Counted from the first letter of the stretch, positions 11,200-23,392 are shown. The stretch is DNA of 64,000 nt from Corydoras sp. C115 (GCA_019802505.1 JAFMOC010000007.1:2761001-2825000); one strand, 5' to 3'. Notes: generated by a model not told the origin, from the sequence alone. Program-made: numbers and translations.

Positions 11200-13040
11200 A
11201 GGAGTCCTATCAGGCATGGTTGGCTTGTGGGACTCCAGAAGCAGCTGACCGGTACCAACAGGCCAAGCGATTTGTGGCTTCGAGCGTCGCGGAGGCACCT
11301 GGGCATGGGAGGAGTTCGGTGAGACTTTGGAAAGTGACTTTCGGTCGGCTCCTAGAAGATTCTGGCAAACTGTCAGGCGACTCAGGAGGGGAAAGCAGTG
11401 TGCCACCAACACAGTATATAGTGGAGGGGGGTGCACTGTTGACTTCGACTGGAGACGTCATTAGGCGGTGGAAGGAATACTTCAAGGACCTTCTCAATCC
11501 CACCAATATGCCCTCCGGAGAGGAGGCAGAGTCAGAGGACCCGGGAGGAGGCTTGTCCATCACTGTGGCTGAAGTCACTAAGGTAGTCAGAGGGCTCCTT
11601 GGTGGCAAAGCTTCTGGGGTGGATGAGATCCGCCCGGAGTTCCTCAAAGCTCTGGATGTTGTGGGGCAGTCTTGGCTGACTCGCCTTTCTAACATTGCAT
11701 GGTCATCAGGGGCAGTGCCTCTGGACTGGCAGACGGTGGGTGGTGGTGCCTCTTTTTAAAAAGGGGGACCGAAGGGCGTGTTCCAATTACAGGGGAATTA
11801 CACTCCTCAGCCTCCCCAGCAAAGTCTATACAGGGGTACTGGTGAAGAGAGTCCGACTGATAGTCGAACCTCGGATCCAGGAGGAGCAGTGTGGTTTTCG
11901 TCCTGGTCGTGGAACACTGGACCAGCTCTTCACTCTCTCCAGGATTCTCGAGGGTTCATGGGAGTTTGCCCAACCAGTCTACATGTGATTTGTAGATCTG
12001 GAGAAGGCTTTCGACTGTGTCCCTCGAGGTATTTTGTGGGAGGTGCTTCGTGAGTATGGGGTACATGGCTCCTTACTATGGGCCATTCAGCCCCTGTATT
12101 TGCGAAGCAGGAGCTTGGTTCACATGGCCGGCAGTAAGTCGGACTTGTTTCCAGTGAGGGTTGGACTCATAATTTATATGGACAGAATTTCTAGGTGCAG
12201 CCAGGGGATGCAGGGTGTCCGGTTTGGTGATCTGAGGATCACATCGCTGCTGTTTGCAGATGTGGTCCTGTTAGCATCATCAGGCTACGAACTTCAGCTC
12301 TTACTGGATCGGTTTGCAGCTGAGTGTGAAGCGGCCGGGATGAAAATCAGCACCTCCAAATCTGAGGCCATGGTTCTCAGTCGGAAAAGGGTAGAGAGTC
12401 CTCTCTGGGTCAGGGATCAGATCTTGCCTCAAGTGGAGGAGTTTAAGTATCTCGGGGTCTTGTTCACGAGTGATGGTAAGATGGAGCGTGAGATTGACAG
12501 ACGGATCAGCGCGGGGTCAGGACCCTATACTGGTCTGTTGTGGTAAAGAAGGAGCTGAGCCACAAGGCAAGGCTCCCGATTTACCAGTCAATCTACGTTC
12601 CGACCCTCACCTATGGTCATGAGCTTTGGGTAATGACCGAAAGAGCAAGATCGCGAATACAAGCGGCCAAAATGGGTTATCTCCGCAGGGTGGCTAGGCT
12701 CTCCCTTAGAGATAGGGTGAGAAGCTCGGTCATCCGGGAGAGACTCGGAGTGGAGCCGCTACTCCTCCGCATCGAAAGGAGCCAGTTGAGGTGGTCCGGG
12801 CATCTGATAAGGATGCCTTCTGGGCGCCTTCCTAGGGAGGTGTTCCAGGCAAGTCCAGCTGGAAGGAGACCCCGGGGAAGACCCGGGACACGCTGGAGGG
12901 ATTATATCTCTCAGCTGGTCTGGGAACGCCTCGGGGTTCCCCCAGTCGAGCTGGTGGAGGTGGCTGGGGCAAGGGAGGTCTGGGTCTCCCTACTTTGTTT
13001 GCTGCCCCCGCGACCCGAACCCCGGACAAGCGGAAGATAA
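11200..13040 (+). pseudogene. LINE reverse transcriptase, frameshifted, active site lost
   Basis: Four successive frames (about 11220-11759, 11695-11988, 12034-12546, 12540-13040) carry RT landmarks: KGDRRACSNYRGITLLS, QCGFRPGRGTLDQLF, FVDLEKAFDCVPRG and, at the active site, FADVVLLAS. The last should be F-A-D-D, so the second catalytic aspartate is valine. The block normally containing QGCPLSP is deleted near 12160. The C-terminal part (SQLRWSGHLIRMPSGRLP, TRWRDYI) is well kept. Confidence 0.82.
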
Positions 13041-13882
13041 TGGATGGATGGATGGATGGATGGAGTTACAATGTTCTGCTTTTCTAAAAAAAACTGCTAT
13101 TCAAACAGATTACTGTGACAGTGATAAAAAATTTGTTTCTTCAAAGTGTTGTTTTTCTCACAAAACTGCTATGTTCAGTCTTGAGGATAAAATGAAGCAG
13201 TGAATGATTTTGTGCAATGGTACATTGGTCTTCACAGTTCCAAATTGTAACCATCTGATAAACAAGTTTTTAAAGAAGTGAGATAAATTCTAACAGTCTG
13301 CTGGACTAAAGATAAAATTGTCACTCTACACAGATTCTATGCAAACAGATAAAAAAATAAATTTAATACAAATATCTGAACAGCTGATCTATGTATAATC
13401 ATGTTAATTTTAAAGAGAAAGAGCAACATAGCAAAAAATCATTATTATTTAACATATGAATTACATGGTCTAATAAAGGTTCATTTAAACACAATTAAGT
13501 TACATCGTTAAAACTGCAGCATGTTACTCTGTGGAAAGTTCCTTTACTTGCCAGCAAAATACCCTGGATTGAATTTCCAAGAAGATGGACCTGCTCTCTG
13601 CATGTTTTATGTGGCTTTATTCTGGTCACTTCAGTTCACAAAGCCTTATTTGAAGTTTATTCGTTAAGGTGTATGAGAAGGTTTTGGTTTTAAAAATGGG
13701 ATCTCATGGTCAGTTGTTTATAAAATTTAACCGCTATGTGTATATCATCTTTTTGAGCAATATCTTTATAAGCAAATATAAAAAAATACACACAAATACA
13801 CACAAACCTTGAAAAACCATGGTGAGCTTTCTGGATTAGACATAAGATTATCATTACCAATCAACAAGGATTGTAACCCCAC

Positions 13883-13933
13883 TGTGTGTGTGTGTGTCTG
13901 TGTGTGTCTGTGTGTGTGTGTGTGTGTGTGTGT
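13883..13933. repeat. (GT)n microsatellite
   Basis: About 51 bases of GT repeats interrupted by two TC steps. Confidence 0.9.
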
Positions 13934-14949
13934 ATGTGGGTAAAGACTTTGTCCCTAGTGAATCATGAGGAGGAAATAAAGCCCATGCCATTGGGAGATT
14001 ATGATTCATGACAGGCTGCTTTATTCTGTTTTTTTCTCTTAGGGATGTTAGTGCATAGTACATGAATGCTGACTTTGCCAAGAGTGTAATGACCATGGGA
14101 TCATAGATGATCCAAATACAAAAAACACTGGTGCATGTATGACTAAAAATGTATTAAAAAAGAAACTATGTGACCAAAATAATGTGACTATTTGAGTACC
14201 TCTTCTAATTACACTATAAAGAAAACAAATATTTAGACATGCACATTAGCTTTTAATGTGATCCCATTCTAATGCTGTCCCCCTGCTTGCTGCAGCTTTC
14301 AATCTTCTTGAGTAACTTGCCACATGGTTTTTGAGTGTGTCTATAGAAGTGTGCCCATTCATCAGTATTTGCAAGGTCAGCAAGAATTACCAAATTACCA
14401 AAGAACACCAAAATTATCCAATCTTGCATTTATATGTCTTATCTTTTGCAATCAGGCTCTAACATGCTGCAACAGATAAGAGACTTCCCCAAACACCTCA
14501 AACAAAGCTGAAAAGATATAATTGTCAATAATGTATGACTATGTGATTTATTTTATACAACTAAGGCAATAGGACTGAATTAAACACAGAAAACCCATAA
14601 TTAAATGCTGACTATAATACCTTACCTCAAAAGAGAATGTCTGAAAATTATTAGCTAAAACTAAAACAAGGATAGTTCTACTTAGACAAACATAATTCTG
14701 TGACACCTCGCAGTGTTAAAATCATAGCTTTATACTTATTTAGTAAAAGATAAATTCACCATTCTCATACTTAACATCAGCTTATAATGTAGCTATGTCA
14801 TAAACTAAAGAGGTCTCTAGTTTGTGTTCTGCAGCAAAAGAAAGCTGAAGCGTAAAATGCAGCTCACAGTGTTCTTACATAACCATGTGTTGTTATATAG
14901 CCAGGAGGAACCAGATGGCATTGCATGAGTGTGTGCATGTGTGATGGTG

Positions 14950-14951
<2 letters not shown>

Positions 14952-14992
<41 letters not shown>
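14952..14992. repeat. (CA)n microsatellite
   Basis: About 20 uninterrupted CA units. Confidence 0.92.
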
Positions 14993-14993
<1 letters not shown>

Positions 14994-15646
14994 CAGTTCT
15001 CTGTTAGAAAAAATTACCCATTTTAAAAATGGCCTCAAACAGCAAGCTATATGATTCTAGAAATCAAAATATTATCTCTAATTAAAGCAGGTATTTTTCT
15101 TTATTTTATGTATCATTTTAGCATTTCTGTTTAGATCCTAACCAAACTATTCATGTTTACATAGATGAGAGAAACATAATAAATTAATAACATAGTTTGT
15201 TGTGTGTTACAGTGATTTTACAATAGTTGCTTAGGGCATTTAATGGACTTTTAATACTTCTATACTACTGTTTACACTCCAAAAAAAAATCTGGTATTTC
15301 CAAATGCTGGTCTGTTAACAGTATGCTTTGGTTAAAATATTTAACTGTTAGGATGAGATTGTTTATGAAACAAACAACATCTATAAATATAAAAATAACA
15401 GCTAACTGATAGTTTCCCATGAAATACCATGACAAAGTCTTAAACTTTTTATTTATTTCTTGGCTGGTTAGTTTAAAAAAATTATCTGGGCTAGTTATTT
15501 TTATTAAGAAAGTGAATGTTATTGTAGTTAAATTCATAATTTACTAAAACTTAAAAATTGGTAGTTTAGTGACAATTACTAATAAGCTTCTATGACCCTG
15601 TTTACAGCTAAAATGAATCATGATCTTGAATGATCTAATCATATCA

Positions 15647-15800
15647 TCAAGCATGGTGGCTTAGTGGTTAGTACATTCGCCTCAGAGGTGGGGATCCAGG
15701 TTTGAATCCCAATTTGGGTGGAGTTTCCATGTTCTCCCCCGTGTCTTCCGGGTTTTCCGGCTTCCTTCCACATTTCAAAAAACATGGTAAATTGTTACAT
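15647..15800 (+). repeat. tRNA-derived SINE, 3' truncated
   Basis: The head (ATGGTGGCTTAGTGG, then GGTTTGAATCC) and the start of the body are present with several substitutions. The copy stops after the CCAAAAACATGG-like segment and lacks the (GAAT)n tail. Confidence 0.75.
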
Positions 15801-18060
15801 GTTAAGTAAAAATATCAAGAATTGAACATTTTTAGTAGTTTTCAGACTTGAGATGAGACTTAAATATTAATGTGTTTTTGGCAAAATCTATGTAATAAAG
15901 ATCTATGAAATGCTTGTCTATTTCAGTGTTTATATAAATATTTAAAATGAAATCTAAATATTCTCATGTACATTTTGTAGCTTGCTAAAACAAAAATAAC
16001 AATATTAAGAACAATGAAAAACATTTAATAAAAAGTTTAATTCAATTAAACAACTACTATAATTTTAAAAGTAAGCAAAACAACAATAATATTCATATTA
16101 AAAATATCTAAACCAAGCAAGTGATTCACACTCTCCTCCACACAAGATGTGTTATTTATTAAAAACACAAAGTGGAGGAGTGTGATGCACCAGCTCAAAA
16201 TCCCACATCCAACTCTCAGAATTCACTAAACATTACGAAATCACACACTGGTAAATTTGGTAATATTTTATTTCTGGTTTTATAACATTAAGATACTCTT
16301 TAAGACGAAAAAATAGCAAGTAATATAGACCTGTTCATCTCTGACTTAACTACCACTATCAAGGATCTTAACTTTAAAAGAACTTGATTTGTTAATTGGA
16401 GGTTGAGCCAGAAAAGCAGATGTTATAGGCTAATGCCTCGAGGGAAAGCCTGATATAGCTGGAAAGTGTGTGTGTGCAGGTGTTTATTTTTAATGTCTGC
16501 AATTCAAGTTCAACATGCTGGACTTCAATAACTCAATAGAAAATATCAATAAAAATCTGTGTTTAGTCTAGTTACATCTTTAGTCCATGTGATATTACTG
16601 TTCTGTTTATGACTCTTGGAACCTGAAGGAAACAAATTACTATTATGAAATAGAAACTTTTAGAAGGTTAATAGTAAAATAGAAAAAAAGTATACAACCA
16701 CACATTTGTTGCCTTATTTCTCACAGCTGCATTAATAATAAAGGGGTGCAGTTGTCAGAGCTGAGTGGACTGTGATTAATGTCTTACACATTGTACTTCC
16801 AGGATTTAAAATATCCACCCCAGACATTATCTTTATCCTGCTCCTTTGTTAGTTGGAACATTTAGGTTTGATTCCACACAGACACATGATTTTGTATTTT
16901 ATGCATTGTGTTTATATATATTTTCATTTATTTTGTAAAGACTAACCAAAACCGTAACCATTATTATTACTATCCTACCATAAACATTCAACATGTTTTC
17001 ACTTTAACTCGTCAACAAGTGTACATTTTCTTTCAAAGTAGTGCACATTTTAGGCCATATATTTTTTGGATGGTGACTACAATGGTAACAAATAAATTTT
17101 AATAAAAATAATATCACTGCTATGGCTTAAAAATTAATTAATATGTTTTCATTTTGTAACTTTTATACAGATGATAATAGGATTACTTTCATGCCATGAT
17201 TTTTAACTATGCCAGTTTGCACAAGAAAAGCATTAAAGTATTTTATAGGTACAAAACTAATACATTTGTTATATTATTGTAAAAAAAATGCTTGTCTTCT
17301 AATAATATGACAAATTATTGACATATGTTTGAACTGTTTTCTTAAAATAAATTTGTGTCATGAACTCAATCTGTCAGACACCAGCACTGCCTCTTATTTT
17401 TTTTACCATCTGTCAATGTTACTCACTTTTGCTACTGTTTTTTTTACTTTTTTACTTCTCTTTGAACCTCTATCTCTTCTTTCTCACATTTTTCATTGCA
17501 TATAATTTTCTGTCTCTTGTCTGCTTTGTTATTTATTATTTTAGTATTACATTTTCTATCTCTCTTTCTGTATCTTCTCTTTTCATTTTGTCTGTGGTTT
17601 TTTTTCCATTTTTTCATGTCAATATGGTGCAATGGCAATCTGTGATAGAAAGTTTATTATAATAGACCATTTAATACTAGCTGCACCTCACAGCCATTAA
17701 ATTTGTCATTTGGAAAGTATGTGTTTCACAGAGGGCTAAAGTTGCACCAAAATATAACAAACATAAACGATATGAAATGGAGGATGATTACTGGACATGT
17801 TTGCATACATATTTTTGCTAAACCAAATAAATTTCGTCTGACTGTACACTCCTATTAAACTGTTCATATTCACAATTAACATGGCAAGGTCAGCAAAATT
17901 TGCATTTACATATAAAATATATAGTGCATACCTTACATACTTTATATGGACAAGTGTTTTTTCTAAATTAAACACTTCTAAATTAATAAATTTCAGCTGA
18001 TTTATTTTGTCCGTCACAGGTGTATAAAATTAAGAACCCAGCTATGCATTTTCAACAAAT
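15801..18060. other. No gene seen
   Basis: Very AT-rich. It includes a pyrimidine-rich run at about 17380-17640 and an imperfect inverted repeat at about 16135-16185. No coding exon was recognised. Confidence 0.45.
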
Positions 18061-18072
18061 AGTATGAATGTG

Positions 18073-18418
18073 GGCACGGTGGCTTAGTGGTTAGCACGTT
18101 CGCCTCTCAGCGCTAGGGATTCCCGGTTCGAATCCCCATCTGGGTGGAGTTACCATGTTCTCCCCGTGTCTGCGTGGGTTTCCTCCGGGTTCTCCGGTTT
18201 CCTCCCACAGTCCAAAAACATGGATCAAGTCAATTGAATTCTCAAAATTGCCCCATGTAGAGTGTGTCTGTGTGAGTGAGTGTGTGCCCAGCGATGGATT
18301 GGCGCCCTGTCCTGGGTCTATCTGCCCAGCGCCCGAGACATTCTCCCCTGGATGGGCATGGGGAACCCCACCGCGACCCTAATAGAGGATAAAGCGGGAG
18401 ACAATGAATGAATGAATG
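18073..18418 (+). repeat. tRNA-derived SINE, full length
   Basis: Flanked by a 12-bp duplication AGTATGAATGTG at 18061-18072 and 18419-18430. A box, B box and (GAAT)n tail are intact. It is among the best-preserved copies. Confidence 0.92.
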
Positions 18419-18781
18419 AGTATGAATGTGTCCTACTGTACAAAGAGGGTCCAGTAAGGCATGGTTTTAATGTGGAAGAACCGGCATGCGTAAAATCTGA
18501 CCTGAACACCATTTAGAACCTTGGAATGAACTAAAACAGAGATTGCAAAACATGCCCTGTCATCCAACATCAGTGACTGGTCTCACAAATACTCTTCTGA
18601 ATTCACACCTAAATACTATCATAACAATAATAAAACACCACAGAACAGAACAATCTGATACAGCTACAAAGCGTGGGACCTTCTTATAATGGAATGTCAC
18701 AAAGGCTCCTGCAAATACTTTTGCATGGATTCTACGTGAGGAGCACATAGTTTTATCGCCACTATGACTGGTTTATGGTTT

Positions 18782-18990
18782 GCCAACCCATCGCTGGGCA
18801 CACAGACACACACAAACACACTCTCTATATGGGGCATTTTGGAGAATTCAACTGACCTTCATCCATGTTTTTTAGACTGTGGGAGAAAACCGGACGGGGA
18901 TAACATGGAAACTCCACCCAGATTGGGATTCGAACCAGGAATCCCTAGCACTGAGAGGCGAACGTGCTAACCAATAAGCCACCCTTATTA
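18782..18990 (-). repeat. tRNA-derived SINE, tail missing
   Basis: A minus-strand copy. The tRNA-like head lies near 18985 and the body runs leftward to CCCATCGCTGGGC. The distal part and tail are absent, and the middle has a deletion (ACCGGACGGGG). Confidence 0.75.
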
Positions 18991-19035
18991 GCCGGCCCTG
19001 GTGTTTATTTCATTACACTAAATATATTGTAATTC

Positions 19036-19382
19036 GGGTGGCACGGTGGCTTAGTGGTTGGCACGTTCGCCTCTCAGCGCTAGGGATTTCCGGTTCAAAT
19101 CCCCATCTGGGTGGAGTTTCCATGTTCTCCCCGTGTCCGCGTGGGTTTCCTCCGGGTTCTCCGGTTTCCTCCCACAGTCCAAAAACATGGATCAAGTTAT
19201 TTGAGTTCTCTAAATTGCCCCATATAGAGTGTGTGTGAGTGTGTGCCCAGCGATGGATTGGCGCCCTGTCCTGGGTGTATCTGCCCAGCGCCCGAGATGT
19301 TCTCCCCTGGATGGGCATGGGGAACCCCACCGCGACCTTAATAGAGGATGAAGCGGGAGATAATGAATGAATGAATGAATGA
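19036..19382 (+). repeat. tRNA-derived SINE, full length
   Basis: Target duplication ATATTGTAATTC at 19024-19035 and 19383-19394. Complete head, body and (GAAT)n tail. Confidence 0.92.
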
Positions 19383-19394
19383 ATATTGTAATTC

Positions 19395-20885
19395 TTAGAG
19401 TCTATCAATCATGTATGCTGTAGCATTAACATAACCAATCCCACAAACATAACCAATCCCAGAAACCTATTACCTTATACTTTTGTAGTATAAATATTAT
19501 AAAAGGTATATTGTGAATTTAGGTACAGTATATATATATAATGAATAACAAGAGGCAGAGAAAGATGAAAGAATCAGACTGCAGTGGGCCAAAGCTGCAG
19601 CACATGCTGTCCTGTGTTTTTGTAAGGAACCATCTGTTCTAAAATGCAGATTTGAATCATATTGCTTTTTTATTTTGTCTCCCTATTTTAATAGTACAAC
19701 GATATAGTACAACTTTTGTAATATAAATGCAATAGAAAGAATAGAATTTGTGCCTTGCTAATTCTTTTAAACAAAATTTTAAACTCTCTAGAGTACAAAT
19801 TACAAACTTCCAATATATGTGTTTTGTGGCATGGCATGTGGTCATGCCAGACCACAGAAACCAACGTTTACCTTGGAGAGCATGTGCACCAAACACATAA
19901 GAAGCAAAATTTAAATTTTTTTTTAAAAAAATACGATCTGATCCAGACACTGGCATTTTTCATGTTTTTTTCCATTTTTCCCAATATGTTAACTAAAATT
20001 AAGAGATTCAAATGATTTTGCTAAAATGCCACATTATTTACAAAATTATTGAAGCTTTTACACTAATACTGCAAAATTCAATTGAAGATAGTCAGTTCAT
20101 AAACAAAATAGATAGCATTAGCTTTAAATGTATGGTAGCACTTTGAGATTTCCTTGAAATTAATGCATTACAAATAAAATGTATTATTATTATTGTTGTT
20201 ATTTTTTTACCCTCAACTGTACAAAGAGGAAGTTTATTTATTTAACCATTTATCTTATAAAGATTTGCAACCACAGTGCATATTAAAACCTTTTGTACAT
20301 TCTTATGTCAAATATATTTGAATTTTGTAGTTATAATATTGCATTACTATTAAAAAACAATAATGTTTTGCAGAAATACAAGGTGAACATCCAACTGCCT
20401 TAGCAAAATAAGACAAAATAACACACAAAAAGCTTTTCGAAAACAAAAACCATTTCATTTTGTGACCTTGACAATAAATAATGTTTCATTTCTATTTCAA
20501 AGAGAATTGACCTGATTATTTTAGACTGTTCTTAAATTATATCCCAGTGGCTGGATTGTTACTTTAACTACAGTGCATGAAAAGAAGATATCAATTGAAA
20601 TATAAATAACGGTAACGGGAATCGAACAGACTGGCAATCTGAGGCGTTTTTTAGCCTGATATTGGAAACGCATGAAACCCTGCACACGAGACAGGCTCTG
20701 TCACAATATCAAGCAAGGGATCGCGGTGTTCGTGGGTGGAATAGAATCGTGAGATCTCTAAATTGAGGATTACGCACTTCGACCGCTCATGCTTAACTTA
20801 ATGCGCATTTAGACCAAATCCTTCCCGATCCTTCTCAGTGCTGCAGTGTTACTACGGCGTGCTGCAAAATCGGTGGTCGTGACTG

Positions 20886-20917
<32 letters not shown>

Positions 20918-21003
20918 CGCATAAGCAGGGCGCGCTTCCCGCAGGTGCACCGCGCTCATTGCCCTAATGTCGTGTACACAATTATTCTTCTGATACCTCT
21001 TAC
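19395..21003. other. No exon seen; start of the endophilin first intron
   Basis: AT-rich up to about 20600, then increasingly CpG-rich towards the promoter. A (GAT)n run of about 33 bases lies at 20884-20917. No second endophilin exon was recognised here. Confidence 0.45.
20884..20917. repeat. (GAT)n trinucleotide repeat
   Basis: About 11 GAT units, 90-160 bases inside the endophilin first intron, within CpG-rich sequence. Confidence 0.9.
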
Positions 21004-21048
21004 CTGAGTGGCTTTATGGAGCTGCTTCTTTAGTCCTGCTACAGACAT
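21004..21048 (-). CDS. sh3gl2: Endophilin-A first coding exon (SH3GL2-like)
   Basis: On the minus strand an ATG at 21048 opens MSVAGLKKQLHKATQ, directly followed by a donor GTAAGAGG. This is the N-terminal amphipathic helix H0 that begins all endophilin-A proteins and inserts into membranes beside the BAR domain during synaptic vesicle endocytosis. HKATQ is the SH3GL2 form; SH3GL1 and SH3GL3 have KASQ. The exon is 45 bases in phase 0. No other endophilin exon was recognised in 1-21003, which fits a very long first intron, so the rest should lie left of the window. Recognition rests on 15 residues plus the splice site and the promoter context. Confidence 0.82.
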
Positions 21049-21360
21049 CCTGATGCTACTGCTGCTGCACTGCGCGCGGTCACTGCGGGTTTACGCTCCG
21101 AATGAGAGTAAGAGAGAGGAATTGTGGGTAAATCCCACTGCTGAAGGACAGGATGGAGCTTTACCTCTCCGTCACATCTCCGGCTCAAGTCTCGCCATGC
21201 GCTGACCCCGCCCACAAACACGCGACATCCACCCCCTCCACCCCGCGCAATGTCAGCGGGGAGAACCGACAGCGCATGCGCACAGCCTCGCCATGCCTGG
21301 AATACAGCTCCCGAGTGACGTAAGGCAATCAGCAGCGTCATTCGATACGTCATGTAAACG
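21049..21360 (-). promoter_or_regulatory. sh3gl2: CpG-rich promoter and 5' UTR of the endophilin gene
   Basis: This stretch is far richer in G+C and CpG than its surroundings. It holds a GC box (CCCCGCCC, 21206-21213), a palindromic NRF1-type site GCGCATGCGC (21272-21281) and two CRE-like sites, TGACGTAA (about 21314-21321) and ACGTCA (about 21346-21351). Such sites are common in neuronal gene promoters. CpG richness continues more weakly to about 20750 inside the first intron. The start site is not determined. Confidence 0.6.
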
Positions 21361-21388
21361 AAACGGCTACAAAATATATGGATAATAT

Positions 21389-21734
21389 TCATTCATTCAT
21401 TATCTCCCGCTTTATCCTCTATTAGGGTCGCGGTGTGGTTCCCCATGCCCATCCAGGGGAGAACGTTTCAGGCGCTGGGCAGATACACCCAGGACAGGGC
21501 GCCAATCCATCGCTGGGCACACACTCACTCTCACAGACACACTCTATATGGGGTAATTTTGAGAATTCAATTGACTTAATCCATGTTTTTGGACTGTGGG
21601 AGGAAACCGGAGAACCCGGAGGAAACCCACGCAGACACGGGGAGAACATGGAAACTCCACCCAGATGGGGATTCGAACCAGGAATCCCTAGCGCTGAGAG
21701 GCGAACGTGCTAACCACCAAGCCACCGTGCCGCC
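21389..21734 (-). repeat. tRNA-derived SINE just upstream of the endophilin promoter
   Basis: Target duplication TATGGATAATAT at 21377-21388 and 21735-21746. Full-length minus-strand copy, in the same orientation as the endophilin gene and about 30 bases beyond the CpG-rich block. Confidence 0.92.
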
Positions 21735-21789
21735 TATGGATAATATATATGGATATATATGAATATGGAACCAATCATGAAGTGAATGA

Positions 21790-22086
21790 TTCCCCATGCC
21801 CATCCAGGGGAGAACGTCTCGGGCGCTGGGCAGATACACCCAGGACAGGGCACCAATTTATCGCTGGGCACACACTCACTCACACATACACACTCTATAT
21901 GGGGCAATTTGGAGAACTCAGTTGACTTGTTCCATGTTTTTGGACTGTGAGAGGAAACCGGAGAACCCGGAGGAAACCCACGCGGACACGGGGAGAACAT
22001 GGAAACTCTACCCAGATTGGGATTCGAACCGGGAATCCCTAGCGCTGAGAGGCGAACGTGCTAACCACTAAGCCACCGTGCCGCCC
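21790..22086 (-). repeat. tRNA-derived SINE, 3' truncated
   Basis: A minus-strand copy whose head is intact at 22086. It starts abruptly inside the body at about 21790 and lacks the tail. It sits only about 50 bases from the previous SINE and abuts a different repeat tail at 22089. Confidence 0.85.
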
Positions 22087-22088
22087 AC

Positions 22089-22140
22089 CTTGTAAGTCGC
22101 TTTGGATAAAAGCGTCTGCTAAATGACCAAATGTAATGTA
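22089..22140 (+). repeat. Conserved SINE/LINE 3'-tail fragment
   Basis: TTGTAAGTCGCTTTGGATAA followed by AAAGCGTCTGCTAAATGA and (ATGTA)n is a widespread fish retroposon tail. Here it stands without its body. The same tail occurs at 51561-51619. Confidence 0.6.
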
Positions 22141-23105
22141 TCTTCCTCGGTGTGGGTGCAGGGCCGTGCACACATCTGCCCAACTCTGGTCAATTGGGTG
22201 GAACCGAGGTTAGTGATCTTGCATCACAGCACGTAAATTCAGGATTTAGATCCTGGGTGGAGTGGATAAAAATTAATTCTTTGAGGTCAGCAGGTTGTTT
22301 TTGTGCCTGCTTAGGTTTTCTCCAGGAACTCTGGTTTTCGTTGCAAAGTTGAGGCCAGGTGACATGACAGCATGTTAACGGATATGATATGGAGCATGAC
22401 CTGCAGAGATCAACTAGACCTTTAAACTTCTTGGTGTCTTCAGATGAGTTTGAAAAACTGAGTGTAGATAACTTCATGGAGTGGATTTCCATGGCCAAGC
22501 AGCTGCATCCAAGCTTAACATGACCACACCCAATGCAAAACACCCTGCCACTTAACTTAGCACAGTTAAGATGTCGTCTCTAGACTGACAGATCACACTA
22601 CTCTAACTAGCAATGTAATGAACAAGTCTGGGATTGATTGTATAAGTGCCAAGTGTAAAGTTGGGGGGGGGGGGGGGGGTTAGGAGTTGGTTTGGCACTT
22701 ACCAGTTAAAATCTCCTGTTTTCATGCTCCTACTTTCCCAACTGTATATAAAGCAATGTCCATAAAGACATGTATGAGTGAGGTTAGCATGGAATAACTT
22801 TACAGGCCTACACCTGACCTCAGTCCGATTTAAACGTGCCAAATTCAAATAATATCCAAAAAATGCTGTGCGTCAACGGTAACTCCAGCTCAGATAGCAC
22901 ACAGGTACCCATGCAGCTTTCTTTCTATCCTCCAGCCCACTTTAGGCCTATTTTACTGTAACTGTACACTTTTTACAGTTACCAGGCTAAAGGCTACGCC
23001 CATCACAAACACCTTGGGATGAATTAGAGCAGAGAATGTGAGCCAGGACTCTCATCCAATATCAGTGACAAACCAACAAACTTTAGTAAGCCAATTTCAG
23101 GAGTC
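22141..23105. other. Intergenic sequence, no gene seen
   Basis: Contains a decayed SINE-like remnant at about 22195-22340 and a run of 17 G at 22663-22679. No exon was recognised. Confidence 0.45.
22663..22679. repeat. G homopolymer run
   Basis: Seventeen consecutive G bases on the plus strand, able in principle to form a G-quadruplex. Its length in an assembly is error-prone. Confidence 0.85.
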
Positions 23106-23107
23106 AT

Positions 23108-23250
23108 AACACAAGTTCAAGTTATTTATTTATATAGCACTTGTTACAATAGTACATTGTCACAAAGCCGCTTTACAGAATGAAAAGCCTTTAAACCCCC
23201 AAAGAGCATGCCGAAGTGACAGTGGCAAGAAAAAACTCCCTGTTATGTTG
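23108..23250 (+). repeat. Dispersed fish repeat fragment
   Basis: The stretch TTATTTATATAGCACTTGTT followed by CAAAGCCGCTTTACAGAA and AGTGGCAAGAAAAAACTCCC has the look of a very common fish interspersed repeat. I cannot name the family with certainty. Confidence 0.5.
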
Positions 23251-23392
23251 TTATTTTTGTCCCTGTTGACCAAGACTCAGTGGGGGACTCATCCTCCTTG
23301 AGCGGCCAGGCAAAAACTCTAACAACTGTAAAACTTTATGTGAGTCCATTAAGGGGGGCCTGCAGGACCACCAGTCCAATTAATATTCAGAC

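Larger units (their letters stand above)
10040..13064 (+). mobile_element. RTE-clade (Rex3-like) LINE, near full length but dead
   Basis: A G+C-rich island in AT-rich DNA. It holds a 5' leader, an apurinic endonuclease, a reverse transcriptase and a short 3' end running into (GATG)n at about 13040-13064. Endonuclease then RT, with a tetranucleotide tail, is the RTE plan, and GATG tails are known for Rex3 in fish. Several frameshifts, an internal endonuclease deletion and a mutated RT active site make it inactive. No target duplication was found. Confidence 0.8.
13065..15646. other. No gene seen; two dinucleotide repeats
   Basis: AT-rich sequence with an interrupted (GT)n tract at 13883-13933 and a (CA)20 tract at about 14952-14992. 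No exon or mobile element was recognised. Confidence 0.45.

Noticed and set aside
11210..11695. A 161-residue minus-strand open frame
   Set aside because: It is antisense to the LINE reverse transcriptase, which is clearly the real coding direction.
13883..13933. Possible Z-DNA regulatory element in the GT tract
   Set aside because: Dinucleotide tracts are common in fish DNA, and nothing else here points to a regulatory role.
17360..17662. A 100-residue hydrophobic open frame, like a membrane protein
   Set aside because: It comes from a T-rich pyrimidine tract, which gives Phe/Leu/Ser-rich frames by composition alone.
18155..18382. Proline/serine-rich open frame MFSPC...SPVSSHSPKTW seen at many places
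   Set aside because: It is the body of the common SINE read in one frame. SINEs do not code for protein.
20610..20650. GGGAATCGAAC on the plus strand, like the B box of a minus-strand tRNA
   Set aside because: No matching A box at the right distance and no cloverleaf. It is at best an old SINE scrap.
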